DNA of 64,000 bases, taken from contig NZ_GG692710.1 of NCBI RefSeq assembly GCF_000156175.1, positions 257,600 to 321,599 on the forward strand. Reading direction: 5' to 3'. The notes beneath the pieces were generated by a model, which made no database searches, was not told the origin of the DNA, and saw nothing but the letters and a program-made list of their open reading frames with translations. Shown piece after piece: positions 49,682 to 60,437 of this stretch; within the stretch, counting starts at the first letter, position 1, and each line of letters opens with the position of its first letter. The position numbers were made by a program, and so were the translations under genes. The DNA comes from Collinsella intestinalis DSM 13280 (GTDB lineage: Bacteria > Actinomycetota > Coriobacteriia > Coriobacteriales > Coriobacteriaceae).

Positions 49682-51305
49682 GATCCATGTCGAGAACATC
49701 GCGCTGATTAAATGCGCCGACCTGGTGCCCGGTCCCGGTCTCACGGTCCTCACCGGCGAGACGGGCGCGGGCAAGACCGCCCTGCTTTCCGCCCTCAAGC
49801 TGCTGATGGGCGAGCGTGCGGATTCCGCGACGGTTCGCGAGGGGAGCGACGGTGCGCTTGTCGAGGGACGTCTGTTCAGCGGCGCTCGCGACGAGGAGGG
49901 CTTCGTTATCCAGCGTCGCCTAGGTTCCGACGGCCGTTCCCGCGTGCGTGTGGACGGCTCGCTTGCGAGCGTGCGCGAACTGTCCGAGCGCGTGAGCCCC
50001 CTGATTGACCTGTGCGGCCAGCACGAGCACCAGCGACTGCTCGACCCCGCCTCCCATGTTGGGATGGTCGATGCCTGGGCCGGCGCGGGCGTTGCCGAGG
50101 CACTCGCCGCGTATCGCGACGCACTTGCGCGTGCGAACGAGGCCGCGCGCGAGCTCGAGCGCGTCGAGCAGGCGAGCCGCACGCAGGGCAGCCGTCTTGA
50201 GGAGGCGCGGTTTGCCCTCGAGCGCATTTCCGATGTCGATCCCAAGCCCGGCGAGCTCGAGGAGCTTGAGGAGCGCCTGCCCCGCGTCGAGCACGCGGAG
50301 AGCCTCGCATGCTGCGCCAACGATGCCGCTGAGGCCCTGACCTGCGAGGGTGGCGCGCTCGATGCACTCAATACCGCCATCGCGGAGCTGTCCCGCATGG
50401 CCCGCGTCGACGTCAAGCTCTCCGAGTTTGCCGACCAGCTTTCCGGCGCTGCCATCACGGTCGAAGATGCGGCTGCGGAGCTGCGCAGATACCGCGATTC
50501 GGTCGATTTTGACCCGGCGGAGCTGGCCGCCGCACAGGAGCGCTACTCGGCGTTCAAGGGCTTGCTGCGCCAGTGGGGTCCGCATATGGAGGACGTCTTT
50601 GCCCGTCGCGATGAGGCGGCCGAGCTGCTCTCGCTCGTCGATGACGCCGAGGCCCGCGTGAGGCGCGCCTGCGACGCCCGCGATGCCGCCGAGGCCGAGC
50701 TTGCCGAAGCCGCACGGACGCTGACCAAACGCAGGAACGCTGCGGCGCCGCGTTTTTGCCGCGAGGTGGGCAAGCAGATGGCGCGTCTCGAGATGGGCCG
50801 CGCTGAGCTCGTGTGGGACAGCAAGCCGCTCGCACGTGAGCGCTGGACCGTCCAGGGCCCAACCGCTTGTGAGCTGCTCTACCGCAGCGGTGCCGGCATG
50901 ACGCCTCGTCCGCTGCGCCGCATCGCCAGCGGTGGCGAGCTTTCGCGCGTCATGCTCGCTTCCAAGGTGGTCCTCGGCGAGGCGGACGCCGTCGACACGC
51001 TCGTGTTCGACGAGGTCGACGCCGGCGTCGGCGGCTCCACGGCCCGCTCCCTCGCGCAGGTGCTCGCAGACCTGGCGCGCACCCATCAGGTGATCGTGGT
51101 CACGCATCTGGCCCAGGTGGCCGTGCAGGGCTCCGTCCACTACGTGGTGCGCCGCGACGATGCGGCCGACATCCCCGAGACGAGCCTCATCCGCGTCGAG
51201 GGCACCGACCGCATTGCCGAGATCGCCCGCCTCCTCTCCGGAGACGCCACCGAAGAGTCCCTCGCCCACGCCAAGCAACTCCTCGCCGAAGCAGGAAGGC
51301 TCTAA
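49671..51305 (+). CDS. recN: DNA repair protein RecN
   Basis: RecN is an SMC-like ATPase in double-strand break repair. The 544-residue product has Walker A TGETGAGKTALLSALKLLMG (about 28-47), a DLCGQHEHQRLLDPASH segment, long central coiled coils, and the C-terminal ABC signature IASGGELSRVMLASKVVL with Walker B LVFDEVDAGVGGSTARSLAQ (about 443-462). The length is normal. The start is ATG 49671 inside the end of nadK. Palindromic elements follow. Confidence 0.95.
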   Translation: MIDEIHVENIALIKCADLVPGPGLTVLTGETGAGKTALLSALKLLMGERADSATVREGSDGALVEGRLFSGARDEEGFVIQRRLGSDGRSRVRVDGSLASVRELSERVSPLIDLCGQHEHQRLLDPASHVGMVDAWAGAGVAEALAAYRDALARANEAARELERVEQASRTQGSRLEEARFALERISDVDPKPGELEELEERLPRVEHAESLACCANDAAEALTCEGGALDALNTAIAELSRMARVDVKLSEFADQLSGAAITVEDAAAELRRYRDSVDFDPAELAAAQERYSAFKGLLRQWGPHMEDVFARRDEAAELLSLVDDAEARVRRACDARDAAEAELAEAARTLTKRRNAAAPRFCREVGKQMARLEMGRAELVWDSKPLARERWTVQGPTACELLYRSGAGMTPRPLRRIASGGELSRVMLASKVVLGEADAVDTLVFDEVDAGVGGSTARSLAQVLADLARTHQVIVVTHLAQVAVQGSVHYVVRRDDAADIPETSLIRVEGTDRIAEIARLLSGDATEESLAHAKQLLAEAGRL

Positions 51306-51311
51306 CTGTCC

Positions 51312-51428
51312 GCCCAGCGGGAACGTATAAGATTCGGCGTTCGGTCAGTCCTGACTCGCGACGAAGGCCCCACTGGGGCCTTCTGCTCGTGCGGAATCTA
51401 CGCTGAACCTTATACGTTCCCGCTGGGC
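51312..51428 (+). repeat. Group II nested palindrome, copy 1
   Basis: The outer arms 51312-51339 and 51401-51428 are reverse complements at 26 of 28 positions, the outer 20 bp perfectly (GCCCAGCGGGAACGTATAAG). Inside, a perfect 9-bp hairpin GAAGGCCCC-ACT-GGGGCCTTC (51363-51383) sits in a core running from TTCGGTCAGTCCTGAC to CGTGCGGAATCTACG. That core recurs in two other copies, while the outer arms do not. It starts seven bases after the recN stop and may also end that transcript, although no U-tract is present. Confidence 0.85.
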
Positions 51429-51500
51429 TGCGTTGAGCTTATGCTCACTGGCGGTTTCCAGGCGGAATCTCGTTGTGAATGCGCGACCGTCGAGCCTTGG

Positions 51501-51611
51501 GGCTGGGTCGGGTGCGTGTTTGCCGTAGATTCCGCACGCAAAGAAGAGCCCAGTGGGCTCTTCGTCTTGCGCAGGACCTGACCGAGCGGCAAACACGCAC
51601 CCGACTCAGCC
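51501..51611 (-). repeat. Group II nested palindrome, copy 2 (inverted)
   Basis: The outer arms 51501-51525 and 51587-51611 match as reverse complements at 24 of 25 bp (left arm begins GGCTGGGTCGGGTGCG). The inner 9-bp hairpin is GAAGAGCCC-AGT-GGGCTCTTC (51543-51563). Read on the minus strand its core follows copy 1: CTCGGTCAGGTCCTG, then the hairpin, then CGTGCGGAATCTA. The hairpin shows compensatory changes relative to copy 1 (GGCCCC/GGGGCC against AGCCC/GGGCT). It ends 22 bases before the lepA start. Confidence 0.85.
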
Positions 51612-51633
51612 AATTTCAGGTAAGATGGTCAGC

Positions 51634-53438
<1,805 letters not shown>

Positions 53439-53442
<4 letters not shown>

Positions 53443-54431
53443 TCGACCTGCGCGAACAATTCAAACGTCAGCCGTTTCTGATGGCGCCCATGGCGGGCGT
53501 CACGGATGCGGCGTACCGCATCATGTGCCGCCGTCGCGGTGCTGAGATGGCCTATACCGAGATGGTGAGCGTGGCCGGCCTCTCCTATAAGAGCGCCAAG
53601 ACCTGGGTGCTCGTGGAACCGGAGCCCGAGGAGCCGCAGATCTGCGTGCAGCTTTTTGGCACCAAGCCCGAGCAATTCGCGTTTGCCGTGAACGCCGTGC
53701 AGGAGCGCGTGGGGGACAAGCTCACGCTCATCGACATCAACATGGCGTGCCCGGCGCGCAAGGTCATTACCAAGGGCGAGGGCTCCGCGCTCATGAAGGA
53801 ACCCGAGCTTGCCGCTTCACTGGTGGAGGCATGCGTGCGCGAGGCGCGCGTGCCCGTTACGGTCAAGATCCGCCGCGGTTTTGCGGCGGGGGAGAACACG
53901 GCCGCCGAGTTCGCCGCCCGCATGGAGCAGGCCGGCGCCGCCGCCGTTGCCGTGCACGGGCGCACTGCCAACCAGCTGTATACCGGCGAGGCCGACTGGT
54001 CCACCATCGATGAGGTCGCCGCGCGCGTGGGCGTGCCCGTGATTGGCTCGGGCGACGTGTTCTCCGCGGAGGACGCCGCGCGGATGTTGGCCAAGACGGC
54101 TGCCGACGCCGTTTTCATCGCGCGCGGTACGTATGGGAATCCCTGGGTGTTCGGCGATGCCCGCGCGCTCGCCCTCGACGGCGTGCCGGTGCCCGAGCGC
54201 GGCGCCCTCGAGCGTATCGAGGCCCTGCGCGAACATCTCACGCTGTTGCACGAGACGCAGCCGTTCATGGCACGCGGCCGCGCGTTCTCGAGCTGGTACC
54301 TCAAGGGCCTGCCGCATGCCGCTGCGTGGCGTGGCCGCGTGGTGCAGTGCACAACCTACGACGAATTCATGGCCCTGCTCGACGAGGCCGAGGCCGAGTT
54401 GGCGGTGGGGCCTGACGCGGACGGCCGATGA
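53439..54431 (+). CDS. dusB: tRNA-dihydrouridine synthase (DusB-like)
   Basis: Dus enzymes reduce uridines in tRNA using FMN. The 330-residue product has [20 protein letters not shown], the catalytic Cys in [45 protein letters not shown] and [17 protein letters not shown] with [13 protein letters not shown]. The start is TTG at 53439, overlapping the lepA stop (TTGA). DusB is the best fit; the target position is inferred. Confidence 0.92.
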
Positions 54432-54579
54432 CGCCTGCTTGCCGGAGTTTTGGAGCCCAGTTTTTGATGCGGCGTTGCCCTGGTTTGCCTCGCGGGCTCG
54501 CATGTACGCCGCGGGAGCCGCAAGCCGCCGCTTCGTGCGGGGTATGTTTCTTCGGATATCTGGCATAGTTCGAAACTAA

Positions 54580-54646
54580 TTACCAAAAGTCGACGAATTT
54601 TTTCCGAATCCTGGGGAAATGCAAAATAAACTTCGGGTTTTGGTAA
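54580..54646. repeat. Group I palindrome, copy B
   Basis: TTACCAAAA (54580-54588) and TTTTGGTAA (54638-54646) are perfect 9-bp arms, with weaker pairing further in (CGA with TCG). The interior 54603-54629 reads TCCGAATCCTGGGG then AAATGCAAAATAA and matches copy A (24964-24990) at 24 of 27 positions. It lies in the 265-base gap between dusB and hemW, which is otherwise empty. The rest of that gap shows no gene. Confidence 0.8.
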
Positions 54647-54696
54647 CTAGGGTTGAGTATCCGCAATCGGTACCTTGGATTTGGGGGTCGCTATTT

Positions 54697-55893
54697 GTGA
54701 AGCCGCGCGCTCTGTACCTGCATATTCCGTTTTGCAAGGCAAAATGCCTGTACTGCGATTTTGACTCGCGCGCCTTGGGCGGTTGTGAGCTCGACGCCGC
54801 GATGGACCGCTACTGCATCGCCCTCACATCTCAGATCGACACATACGGTGCCGCGGGCGAGCTCGACGAGGTGGAGACGGTCTACATCGGAGGGGGAACG
54901 CCGAGTATCTTTGGCGCGCGCCTTGTTTCGCTGGTCGAGCGCGTGCGTGGGTATTGCGATCCTACCGAGTTCACCTGCGAGGCTAATCCCGAGTCGTTCA
55001 CGCTCGAGCTCGCGCAGGCCCTGCGCGAGGCCGGTGTCACGCGTATCTCCCTCGGCGTTCAGACGCTTGATGCGGGCGAGCTAAAGGCCATCGGTCGTAT
55101 TCATTCCGCTGAGCAGGCCATGCTTGCCATTGCCCAGGCCAAGGCAATTGGCTTTTCCACCTCGTGCGATGTTATGTGCGGCTTGCCCGGGCAGACGCTC
55201 GAATCGTTCGGCCGTACGCTCGAGACCCTTATGACGCTGCGGCCCGATCACATCTCGGTGTACCCCCTGCAGCTCGAAGAGGGCACGCCGCTTGCGCGTT
55301 TGGAGGAGCAGGGTCGCATCGCGGTCCCCGATGAGGACTTCCAGGCCGCATGCATGGACCTTGCCGCCGGGAAGCTAGCGGGCGCGGGCTTTGAGCGATA
55401 CGAGGTCGCGAGCTACGCCCAGCCTGGTCAGCGCTGCCGCCACAACATTGCGTATTGGACCGGTAAGCCCTATCTGGGTCTCGGCCGCTCCGCCGCCGGC
55501 ATGTTTGACATCCCTGTCACTTCCGAGATGTGTAATTTGGGGACGTACCCCTTTTACACATCGGGCGCGAACCCCTCGAGTGCCCCGCAGGAGGGGCGTG
55601 TTCGCTACCGCCAGCTCGACAATGAGGGCACGCAGTTCGACACTGAGCACCTTACGCCGCGCGAGGCCATGGCTGAGGACCTGATGCTCGCCTGCCGCAT
55701 GACCGACGGCATCCCGCTCGACCTGCTTGCACGGGCTGCTTCCTGTATTCCGGAGGCGGACCTGCGTGCGGCCTGCGAGACCGCTATTTCCTCCGGTCTC
55801 GCGACGTGGGACGAGGACGCGCTCAGGCCCACCCACCTCGGCTGGCTCGATGGCAACGAGTTGTTCGGCCTATTCTGGGGCCTCGCCGAGTAG
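54697..55893 (+). CDS. hemW: Radical SAM protein HemW (coproporphyrinogen III oxidase-like)
   Basis: HemW is a radical SAM heme chaperone often misnamed HemN. The 398-residue product has YLHIPFCKAKCLYCDF, whose CxxxCxxC (about 13-20) binds the 4Fe-4S cluster, then YIGGGTPSI, EANPESFTLELAQALREAGV, RISLGVQTLD, DVMCGLPGQTLESF and HISVYPLQLEEGTPLA. The C-terminal HemN_C domain is present. The start is GTG 54697 with GGGGGTC upstream; an ATG at 54619 lies inside a palindrome and is unlikely. A 34-base palindrome (55528-55561) is read in frame near residues 278-288. Confidence 0.9.
   Translation: MKPRALYLHIPFCKAKCLYCDFDSRALGGCELDAAMDRYCIALTSQIDTYGAAGELDEVETVYIGGGTPSIFGARLVSLVERVRGYCDPTEFTCEANPESFTLELAQALREAGVTRISLGVQTLDAGELKAIGRIHSAEQAMLAIAQAKAIGFSTSCDVMCGLPGQTLESFGRTLETLMTLRPDHISVYPLQLEEGTPLARLEEQGRIAVPDEDFQAACMDLAAGKLAGAGFERYEVASYAQPGQRCRHNIAYWTGKPYLGLGRSAAGMFDIPVTSEMCNLGTYPFYTSGANPSSAPQEGRVRYRQLDNEGTQFDTEHLTPREAMAEDLMLACRMTDGIPLDLLARAASCIPEADLRAACETAISSGLATWDEDALRPTHLGWLDGNELFGLFWGLAE
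55528..55561 (+). repeat. Group III-like palindrome inside hemW
   Basis: ATGTGTAA (55528-55535) pairs with TTACACAT (55554-55561) and GGGG (55539-55542) with CCCC (55548-55551) around ACGTA. It shares the GGGGAC and TTTTACAC words with the intergenic group III elements. It is translated as MCNLGTYPFYTS without breaking the frame, in a part of HemW after the core radical SAM domain. Confidence 0.65.
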
Positions 55894-55978
55894 CAGCATC
55901 GGCATATTTCCCGCGGACCCCTTGCGCGCCGCCGCTGGTTGCGCCATGCTGTGCAAAACCGTTTGAGAGGAGAGCGCC

Positions 55979-56449
55979 ATGCCCGGTAAACGCGAAAATG
56001 TGATCAGCTGGGACGAGTTCTTCATGCGCGCCGCCGTTGCGGCATCCCTGCGCAGCAAGGACCCCAACACGCAGGTGGGCGCTTGCATTGCCGATACGAA
56101 CAACCGCATCCTCTCGGTGGGTTACAACGGCACGCCGTCAGCGCTGAACGACGATGATTTCCCCTGGGGCACCGCGGACGACCCGCTGCATGACAAGCAC
56201 AACTACGTGATTCATGCCGAGGCCAACGCGATCCTCAACTACCGTGGTTCTCTCAAGGACATGGCGGGTGCGACTGTTTACGTCACCCTGTTCCCGTGCC
56301 ACGAGTGCGCCAAGACCCTCGTGCAGGCGGGCGTCGGCGAGGTTGTGTACCTGGACGACAAGTACTGCGACACCGAGGACAACCTTATCTCCAAGAACAT
56401 CCTCGATCGCTGCGGCATCACGTATCGCCAGGTCCAGCTCGAGGACTAA
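55979..56449 (+). CDS. Deoxycytidylate (dCMP) deaminase family protein
   Basis: The 156-residue product is a zinc-dependent deaminase. The ligands and catalytic Glu are in VIHAEANAILNYRG (His, Glu) and LFPCHECAKTLVQAGV (two Cys). The N-terminus has SWDEFFMRAAVAASLRSKDP and VGACIADTNNRILSVGYNGT, typical of dCMP deaminases (ComEB type). It would feed dUMP for thymidylate synthesis. The ATG at 55979 has GAGAGGAGA upstream. It stands alone between hemW and a group III repeat. Confidence 0.88.
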   Translation: MPGKRENVISWDEFFMRAAVAASLRSKDPNTQVGACIADTNNRILSVGYNGTPSALNDDDFPWGTADDPLHDKHNYVIHAEANAILNYRGSLKDMAGATVYVTLFPCHECAKTLVQAGVGEVVYLDDKYCDTEDNLISKNILDRCGITYRQVQLED

Positions 56450-56453
56450 CATC

Positions 56454-56556
56454 TCAATTGGGGTCAGGTACAAATTGATCCGTCGCGTGCTCGCGCGTGT
56501 AAAAGGGGACGGGTGCAAATTGCACATTGTGCGGTTTGCACCCGCCCCATTTACAC
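56454..56556. repeat. Group III GGGGAC palindrome cluster after the dCMP deaminase gene
   Basis: A short unit TCAATTGGGGTCAGGTAC then AAATTGATCCGTC (56454-56484; TCAATT pairs with AATTGA) is followed by a long palindrome. 56497-56519 (GTGTAAAAGGGGACGGGTGC...) pairs with 56535-56556 over about 21 bp with one mismatch and one bulge. The short unit nearly repeats a stretch inside phoH (61398-61427). No U-tract follows. It occupies most of the 212-base gap before the first dnaJ gene. Confidence 0.8.
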
Positions 56557-56613
56557 ATTGGGGGCATTTGGTGCCCGATGGCGCTCCGTGGGTGTGCCGG
56601 GTGGTCATCGGGA

Positions 56614-56619
56614 TATAAT
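56614..56619 (+). promoter_or_regulatory. -10 box upstream of the first dnaJ gene
   Basis: A perfect TATAAT at 56614-56619 lies 42 bases before the ATG. The hexamer 17 bases upstream (GGTGTG) is a poor -35, and no CIRCE (HrcA) inverted repeat is visible. Confidence 0.4.
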
Positions 56620-56661
56620 GTCTCCCACTGAATACAGCCGTAGCAGGGAGTTTTTTGCCAT

Positions 56662-57765
56662 ATGGCAGGAATGAACGATAAAGACTACTACGCCATCCTC
56701 GGCGTGGATAAGGACGCCTCGGCCAAGGACATCCAGAAGGCGTTCCAGCAGAAGGCCCGCAAGCTGCATCCCGATGTGAACAAGGAACCGGATGCCGAGG
56801 AGCGCTTCAAGGAGGTCTCCGAGGCCTACGCTGTCCTCTCCGACGAGCAGAAGCGCGCCCGGTACGACGCCATGCGCTCGGGCAACCCGTTTGTCGCCGC
56901 AGGCGGTCCCGCACCCGCCTCGGGCGGGTACTCCGGCGGCTACACCGGCTTTGGGGGCTTTGGTTTCCCGTTCGGCGGCATGGGCGGCTTTTCTACGCAG
57001 CGCCGCCGCGGCGCCTCCGCATACAACCCCTCGATCGGCGCGGACGTGGTCGTAGAGGTCAAGCTCTCCCGCGAGCAGGCGCGCGACGGTGCGCGCGTCG
57101 CGGTCAAGTACCCGCGCTACGAATCCTGCGATAACTGCCACGGTTCCGGCTCGGTGGCCTCCGAGCACCATCGTGCGTGTCCTACGTGCGGCGGCACCGG
57201 CTCCATCGCCGTTGACCTGGGTATGTTCGGCATGGGCCAGGCCCGCATGGTGTGCCCCGAATGCGGCGGCTCCGGCAAGGTCGTTGCCGATCCGTGCCCG
57301 GTGTGCGGCGGCGAGGGTCGCACGCGCGTCCAGGGCGAGGCCGTGGTCGAGTTCCCAGCAGGCACGCACGACGGCGACCTGGTCCGCATGAAGGGCCGCG
57401 GTAACGCCGGCACCAACGGCGGCGAGACGGGCGACCTGGTCGGCCGCGCCCACGTGAGTGCTGAGCGCCTCGAGGGCCGTGCCCGCTCGGGCTTCTACAC
57501 GCTCGGCTTGGTAACGCCCTTCCTGGTGCTCTCCTCGTTCTCGGGCACGTTCTCCATGTTCTTGCTGCTGTGCGCGATTCCGCTCGTCATGGGCCTGGTC
57601 ATGGTCCTTTCCGACGACGTGTTCCATCGCAGTGGCCTGTGGTGGAAGCGCGGCTTGCAGGTGTTTGCCAGCGGCGTTTCGAACGGTCTGATCTTCGCCT
57701 TGATCTCCGTGTGGTTCTCCAGCTGCACGCAGGCCATGTTCTTGGGGCCGTATCGGTATATGTAG
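56662..57765 (+). CDS. DnaJ-like protein with C-terminal membrane segment
   Basis: The 367-residue product has a complete J domain ([20 protein letters not shown] near 35), a Gly/Phe-rich linker and all four zinc motifs ([32 protein letters not shown], about 155-220). Then, instead of two beta-sandwich domains and a dimerisation end, only about 45 residues of client-binding region remain before three hydrophobic helices ([54 protein letters not shown]). It is therefore probably a membrane-tethered co-chaperone. Start ATG 56662 or 56671. A normal dnaJ follows 212 bases later, in a gap with no visible gene. Confidence 0.85.
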   Translation: MAGMNDKDYYAILGVDKDASAKDIQKAFQQKARKLHPDVNKEPDAEERFKEVSEAYAVLSDEQKRARYDAMRSGNPFVAAGGPAPASGGYSGGYTGFGGFGFPFGGMGGFSTQRRRGASAYNPSIGADVVVEVKLSREQARDGARVAVKYPRYESCDNCHGSGSVASEHHRACPTCGGTGSIAVDLGMFGMGQARMVCPECGGSGKVVADPCPVCGGEGRTRVQGEAVVEFPAGTHDGDLVRMKGRGNAGTNGGETGDLVGRAHVSAERLEGRARSGFYTLGLVTPFLVLSSFSGTFSMFLLLCAIPLVMGLVMVLSDDVFHRSGLWWKRGLQVFASGVSNGLIFALISVWFSSCTQAMFLGPYRYM

Positions 57766-57977
57766 CGTGCGCCCAATGCGCCCGAGTCATTTTGGGCGTG
57801 TGAGGCTGCCGCGCTTTGGGTAGAACGAAAAGCGTCGGTGCGCTGCCCGGGGCCTTATGCGGTCCTGGAGGCGGCGCCGGCATGCCGCATCCGTCGGGGG
57901 TGCGGCGCGACCGGCAGGGCGTTCGCGTCCCGCGCGGCCGCATGAGTTAAGGAAAACCTTGGGGGAGGGTCCACACA

Positions 57978-59141
57978 GTGGCGGACAAGAGGGATTACTA
58001 CGAGGTGCTTGGCGTCGATCGCGATGCCACGCCCGATCAGATCAAGCGCGCGTTCAGGAAGAAGGCGGTCAAGCTGCATCCCGACCATAACGATGCGCCC
58101 GATGCGAACGAGCAGTTCGCCGAGCTGAACGAGGCCTACTCGGTCCTGTCCGACGAGCAGAAGCGCTCCATGTATGACCGCTACGGCACCGTCGACGGCA
58201 TGCCCGGCGGCTCCGGTTTTGTCGATTTCTCCGACATCTTCGGCGGCATGGGCGTCGATGACATCTTCTCCTCGATCTTCGGCGGCTCCGGCGGCGGCAC
58301 GCGCGACCGCGCCCGCGATCGGGCTCGTCGCCGCGCCGGCCGTGATATGGCCATCTCGCTTTCCATCACCCTCGAGGAGGCGGCCCAGGGCTGCAAGAAG
58401 ACCATCACGTTCGACCGCCTCGGGCCGTGCGAGGACTGCGACGGCTCCGGTAGCGAGGACGGAGGCCAGGAGCAGCCGTGCCCGCACTGCAACGGCACGG
58501 GCTACGTGACCACGGTCCAGCAGTCCATCTTCGGTGCCATGCAGTCCAGCTCCCCGTGCCCTGATTGCAAGGGCGAGGGCACCGTCATCGACAAGCCCTG
58601 CTCGCACTGCCACGGCGACGGCCGCGTCCGCACCCATGAGCGCCTGGACGTCGAGGTCCCGGCTGGCGTGGGCACCGGCCGCCAGCTGCGCCTGCGCGGC
58701 TACGGCGAGGCGGGCTTCCGCGGCGCTGGTGCCGGCGACCTCATCGTGACCATCCAGGTCGAGGCCGACGAGCGCTTCGAGCGCCACGGGGACGACCTGC
58801 TGAGCGAGGTTCACATCGGCATCGCCGAGGCGGCGCTGGGCTGCACGGTCGATGTTGAGGGCATCCTGCCCGATGAGCATTTCGAGCTCGATGTACCCGC
58901 GGGCACGCAGTACGGCGAGGCCCTTGTGGTGGACGGCTACGGCATGCCCCGCCTGGGCACCGGCAGCCGCGGCAGGTTCGTCGCCCGCATCGTGGTCGAC
59001 GTCCCCACCAAGCTCTCCGACGACGCCCGCGAGGCGCTTGAGCGCTTTGCCGAGGCGGCGGGCGAGAACGCGTCCGGCTCCAAGAAGCATCGCACCATGG
59101 GCGACCGCATCCGCGACGCCATCGACGAGATCCTCGATTAG
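57978..59141 (+). CDS. dnaJ: Chaperone protein DnaJ
   Basis: This is a canonical type I Hsp40. The 387-residue product has a J domain (DYYEVLGVDRDATPD, KLHPDHN near 33), a Gly/Phe region, zinc motifs CEDCDGSG, CPHCNGTG, CPDCKGEG, CSHCHGDG (about 152-213), and both C-terminal client-binding domains (LDVEVPAGVGTGRQLRLRGY, FELDVPAGTQYGEALVVDGY). The start is GTG 57978 after GGGGGAGGG. No dnaK, grpE or hrcA is adjacent. Confidence 0.94.
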   Translation: MADKRDYYEVLGVDRDATPDQIKRAFRKKAVKLHPDHNDAPDANEQFAELNEAYSVLSDEQKRSMYDRYGTVDGMPGGSGFVDFSDIFGGMGVDDIFSSIFGGSGGGTRDRARDRARRRAGRDMAISLSITLEEAAQGCKKTITFDRLGPCEDCDGSGSEDGGQEQPCPHCNGTGYVTTVQQSIFGAMQSSSPCPDCKGEGTVIDKPCSHCHGDGRVRTHERLDVEVPAGVGTGRQLRLRGYGEAGFRGAGAGDLIVTIQVEADERFERHGDDLLSEVHIGIAEAALGCTVDVEGILPDEHFELDVPAGTQYGEALVVDGYGMPRLGTGSRGRFVARIVVDVPTKLSDDAREALERFAEAAGENASGSKKHRTMGDRIRDAIDEILD

Positions 59142-59153
59142 GACGGTAGCCAT

Positions 59154-60437
59154 ATGACGCGTCCCTTCGCATGCGTGGTCAACCTGGGGTGCCGGGTCAA
59201 CCGCGTCGAATCCGACCGCATCACCTCCGACCTCGTGGGCGCCGGCTTTTCGCTGGTCGATCAGGACGAGGCCGACATCATCGTCATCAATACCTGCGCC
59301 GTCACGGGCGAGGCGGAGTCCAAGACGCGCAAGGCCGTGCGCCATGCGCTGGGGCTCCCGCGCGAGCCGATCGTGGTGGTGACGGGCTGCGTGGTCAACC
59401 TGCATCCCAGCGAGCTCACCGACCTGTCGCCGCGGGTCATTGCCCAGCCCTCCAAGATCGACGTCGCCCGCACCGCCGCCGACGCGGCGGGCCTGCCCGC
59501 GCGCACGGTCAACCTCGGCGAGGGGCATGACCTCGCCGACCTACTCGGCCGCTCGCGACTGGGCGTCAAGGTGCAGGACGGCTGCAACAACCGCTGCTCG
59601 TACTGCATCGTGTGGAAGGCGCGCGGACCGGAACGTTCCGTGCCGGTTGCCTCCGTGCTCGAACAGGTGCGCCGCGCCGAGCGCGCGGGCATCCCCGAAG
59701 TCGTCCTCACCGGCGTGAACCTCGGCGCCTACGACGGCGTCGATGCGTCCGACTCGCATGTCGAGATCGACGAGCTGCTCGACATCATCCTCGAGCAGAC
59801 GAACATCCCCCAGGTGAGGCTGTCTTCGCTTGAGCCCATGGATGTCCACGACCGCCTCATCGACGCCATGGTCGCGGGCGGGGAGCGCGTCGCCCCGTTC
59901 CTGCACCTGCCGCTACAGTCCGGCTGCACGGCCACGCTCGAGCGCATGAACCGCCCCTACACGGCCGAGCAATACGAGGCCATGGTCGACCGCATCCGCA
60001 CCAAGCTCCCGAACGCCGCCATCTCCTGCGACATCATCGCAGGCTTCCCCGGCGAGACGGATGAGGAGTTTGCCGAGAGCCGCGCCCTGTGCGAGCGCGT
60101 GGGCTTTTCCCGCATGCACGTGTTCCGCTACAGCGCCCGCCCCGGCACCCCCGCCGCCACCGCTCCCGGACAGGTGGCACCCGAGGTCATGGCAGCCCGT
60201 TCGAGCGAGCTTCGCCATGTGGCCGAGAGCACCTCGCAGGCCGACGCGCGTGCGCGCATCGGTGCGTGTGAGACGGCCGTGCTCGAGTTTGGCAACCGCG
60301 GTACGCTCGGTAGCTTCCATCGCGTGATCGTGGACGATGCCGGGACCGACCGCACGGGCCAGCTCGTCCGCGTGAAGATCACGGGCATGGACGACCGCGG
60401 CCTGCTGCATGCGAGCATGGGGGAGTGCGGGCTATGA
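59154..60437 (+). CDS. mtaB: tRNA (N6-threonylcarbamoyladenosine(37)-C2)-methylthiotransferase MtaB
   Basis: MtaB adds a methylthio group to t6A37 of tRNAs. The 427-residue product has the UPF0004 domain with three cluster cysteines (NLGCRVNRVES, INTCAVTGEAESKTR, VVTGCVVNLHP), the radical SAM CxxxCxxC in VQDGCNNRCSYCIVWKARG (about 143-150), ISCDIIAGFPGETDEEF and a degenerate C-terminal TRAM domain. The start is ATG 59154. dnaJ-mtaB-phoH-ybeY matches the order in many Gram-positive genomes. Confidence 0.93.
   Translation: MTRPFACVVNLGCRVNRVESDRITSDLVGAGFSLVDQDEADIIVINTCAVTGEAESKTRKAVRHALGLPREPIVVVTGCVVNLHPSELTDLSPRVIAQPSKIDVARTAADAAGLPARTVNLGEGHDLADLLGRSRLGVKVQDGCNNRCSYCIVWKARGPERSVPVASVLEQVRRAERAGIPEVVLTGVNLGAYDGVDASDSHVEIDELLDIILEQTNIPQVRLSSLEPMDVHDRLIDAMVAGGERVAPFLHLPLQSGCTATLERMNRPYTAEQYEAMVDRIRTKLPNAAISCDIIAGFPGETDEEFAESRALCERVGFSRMHVFRYSARPGTPAATAPGQVAPEVMAARSSELRHVAESTSQADARARIGACETAVLEFGNRGTLGSFHRVIVDDAGTDRTGQLVRVKITGMDDRGLLHASMGECGL

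Noticed and set aside
51312-51428. Plain rho-independent terminator after recN
   Set aside because: The hairpin is long and nested, has no T-tract on either strand, and its core is duplicated elsewhere with different arms. Termination may be a side effect but does not explain the structure.
57766-57977. Small gene between the two dnaJ genes
   Set aside because: Only short Arg/Pro-rich frames exist in this 212-base gap, without ribosome sites, and no inverted repeat of note.
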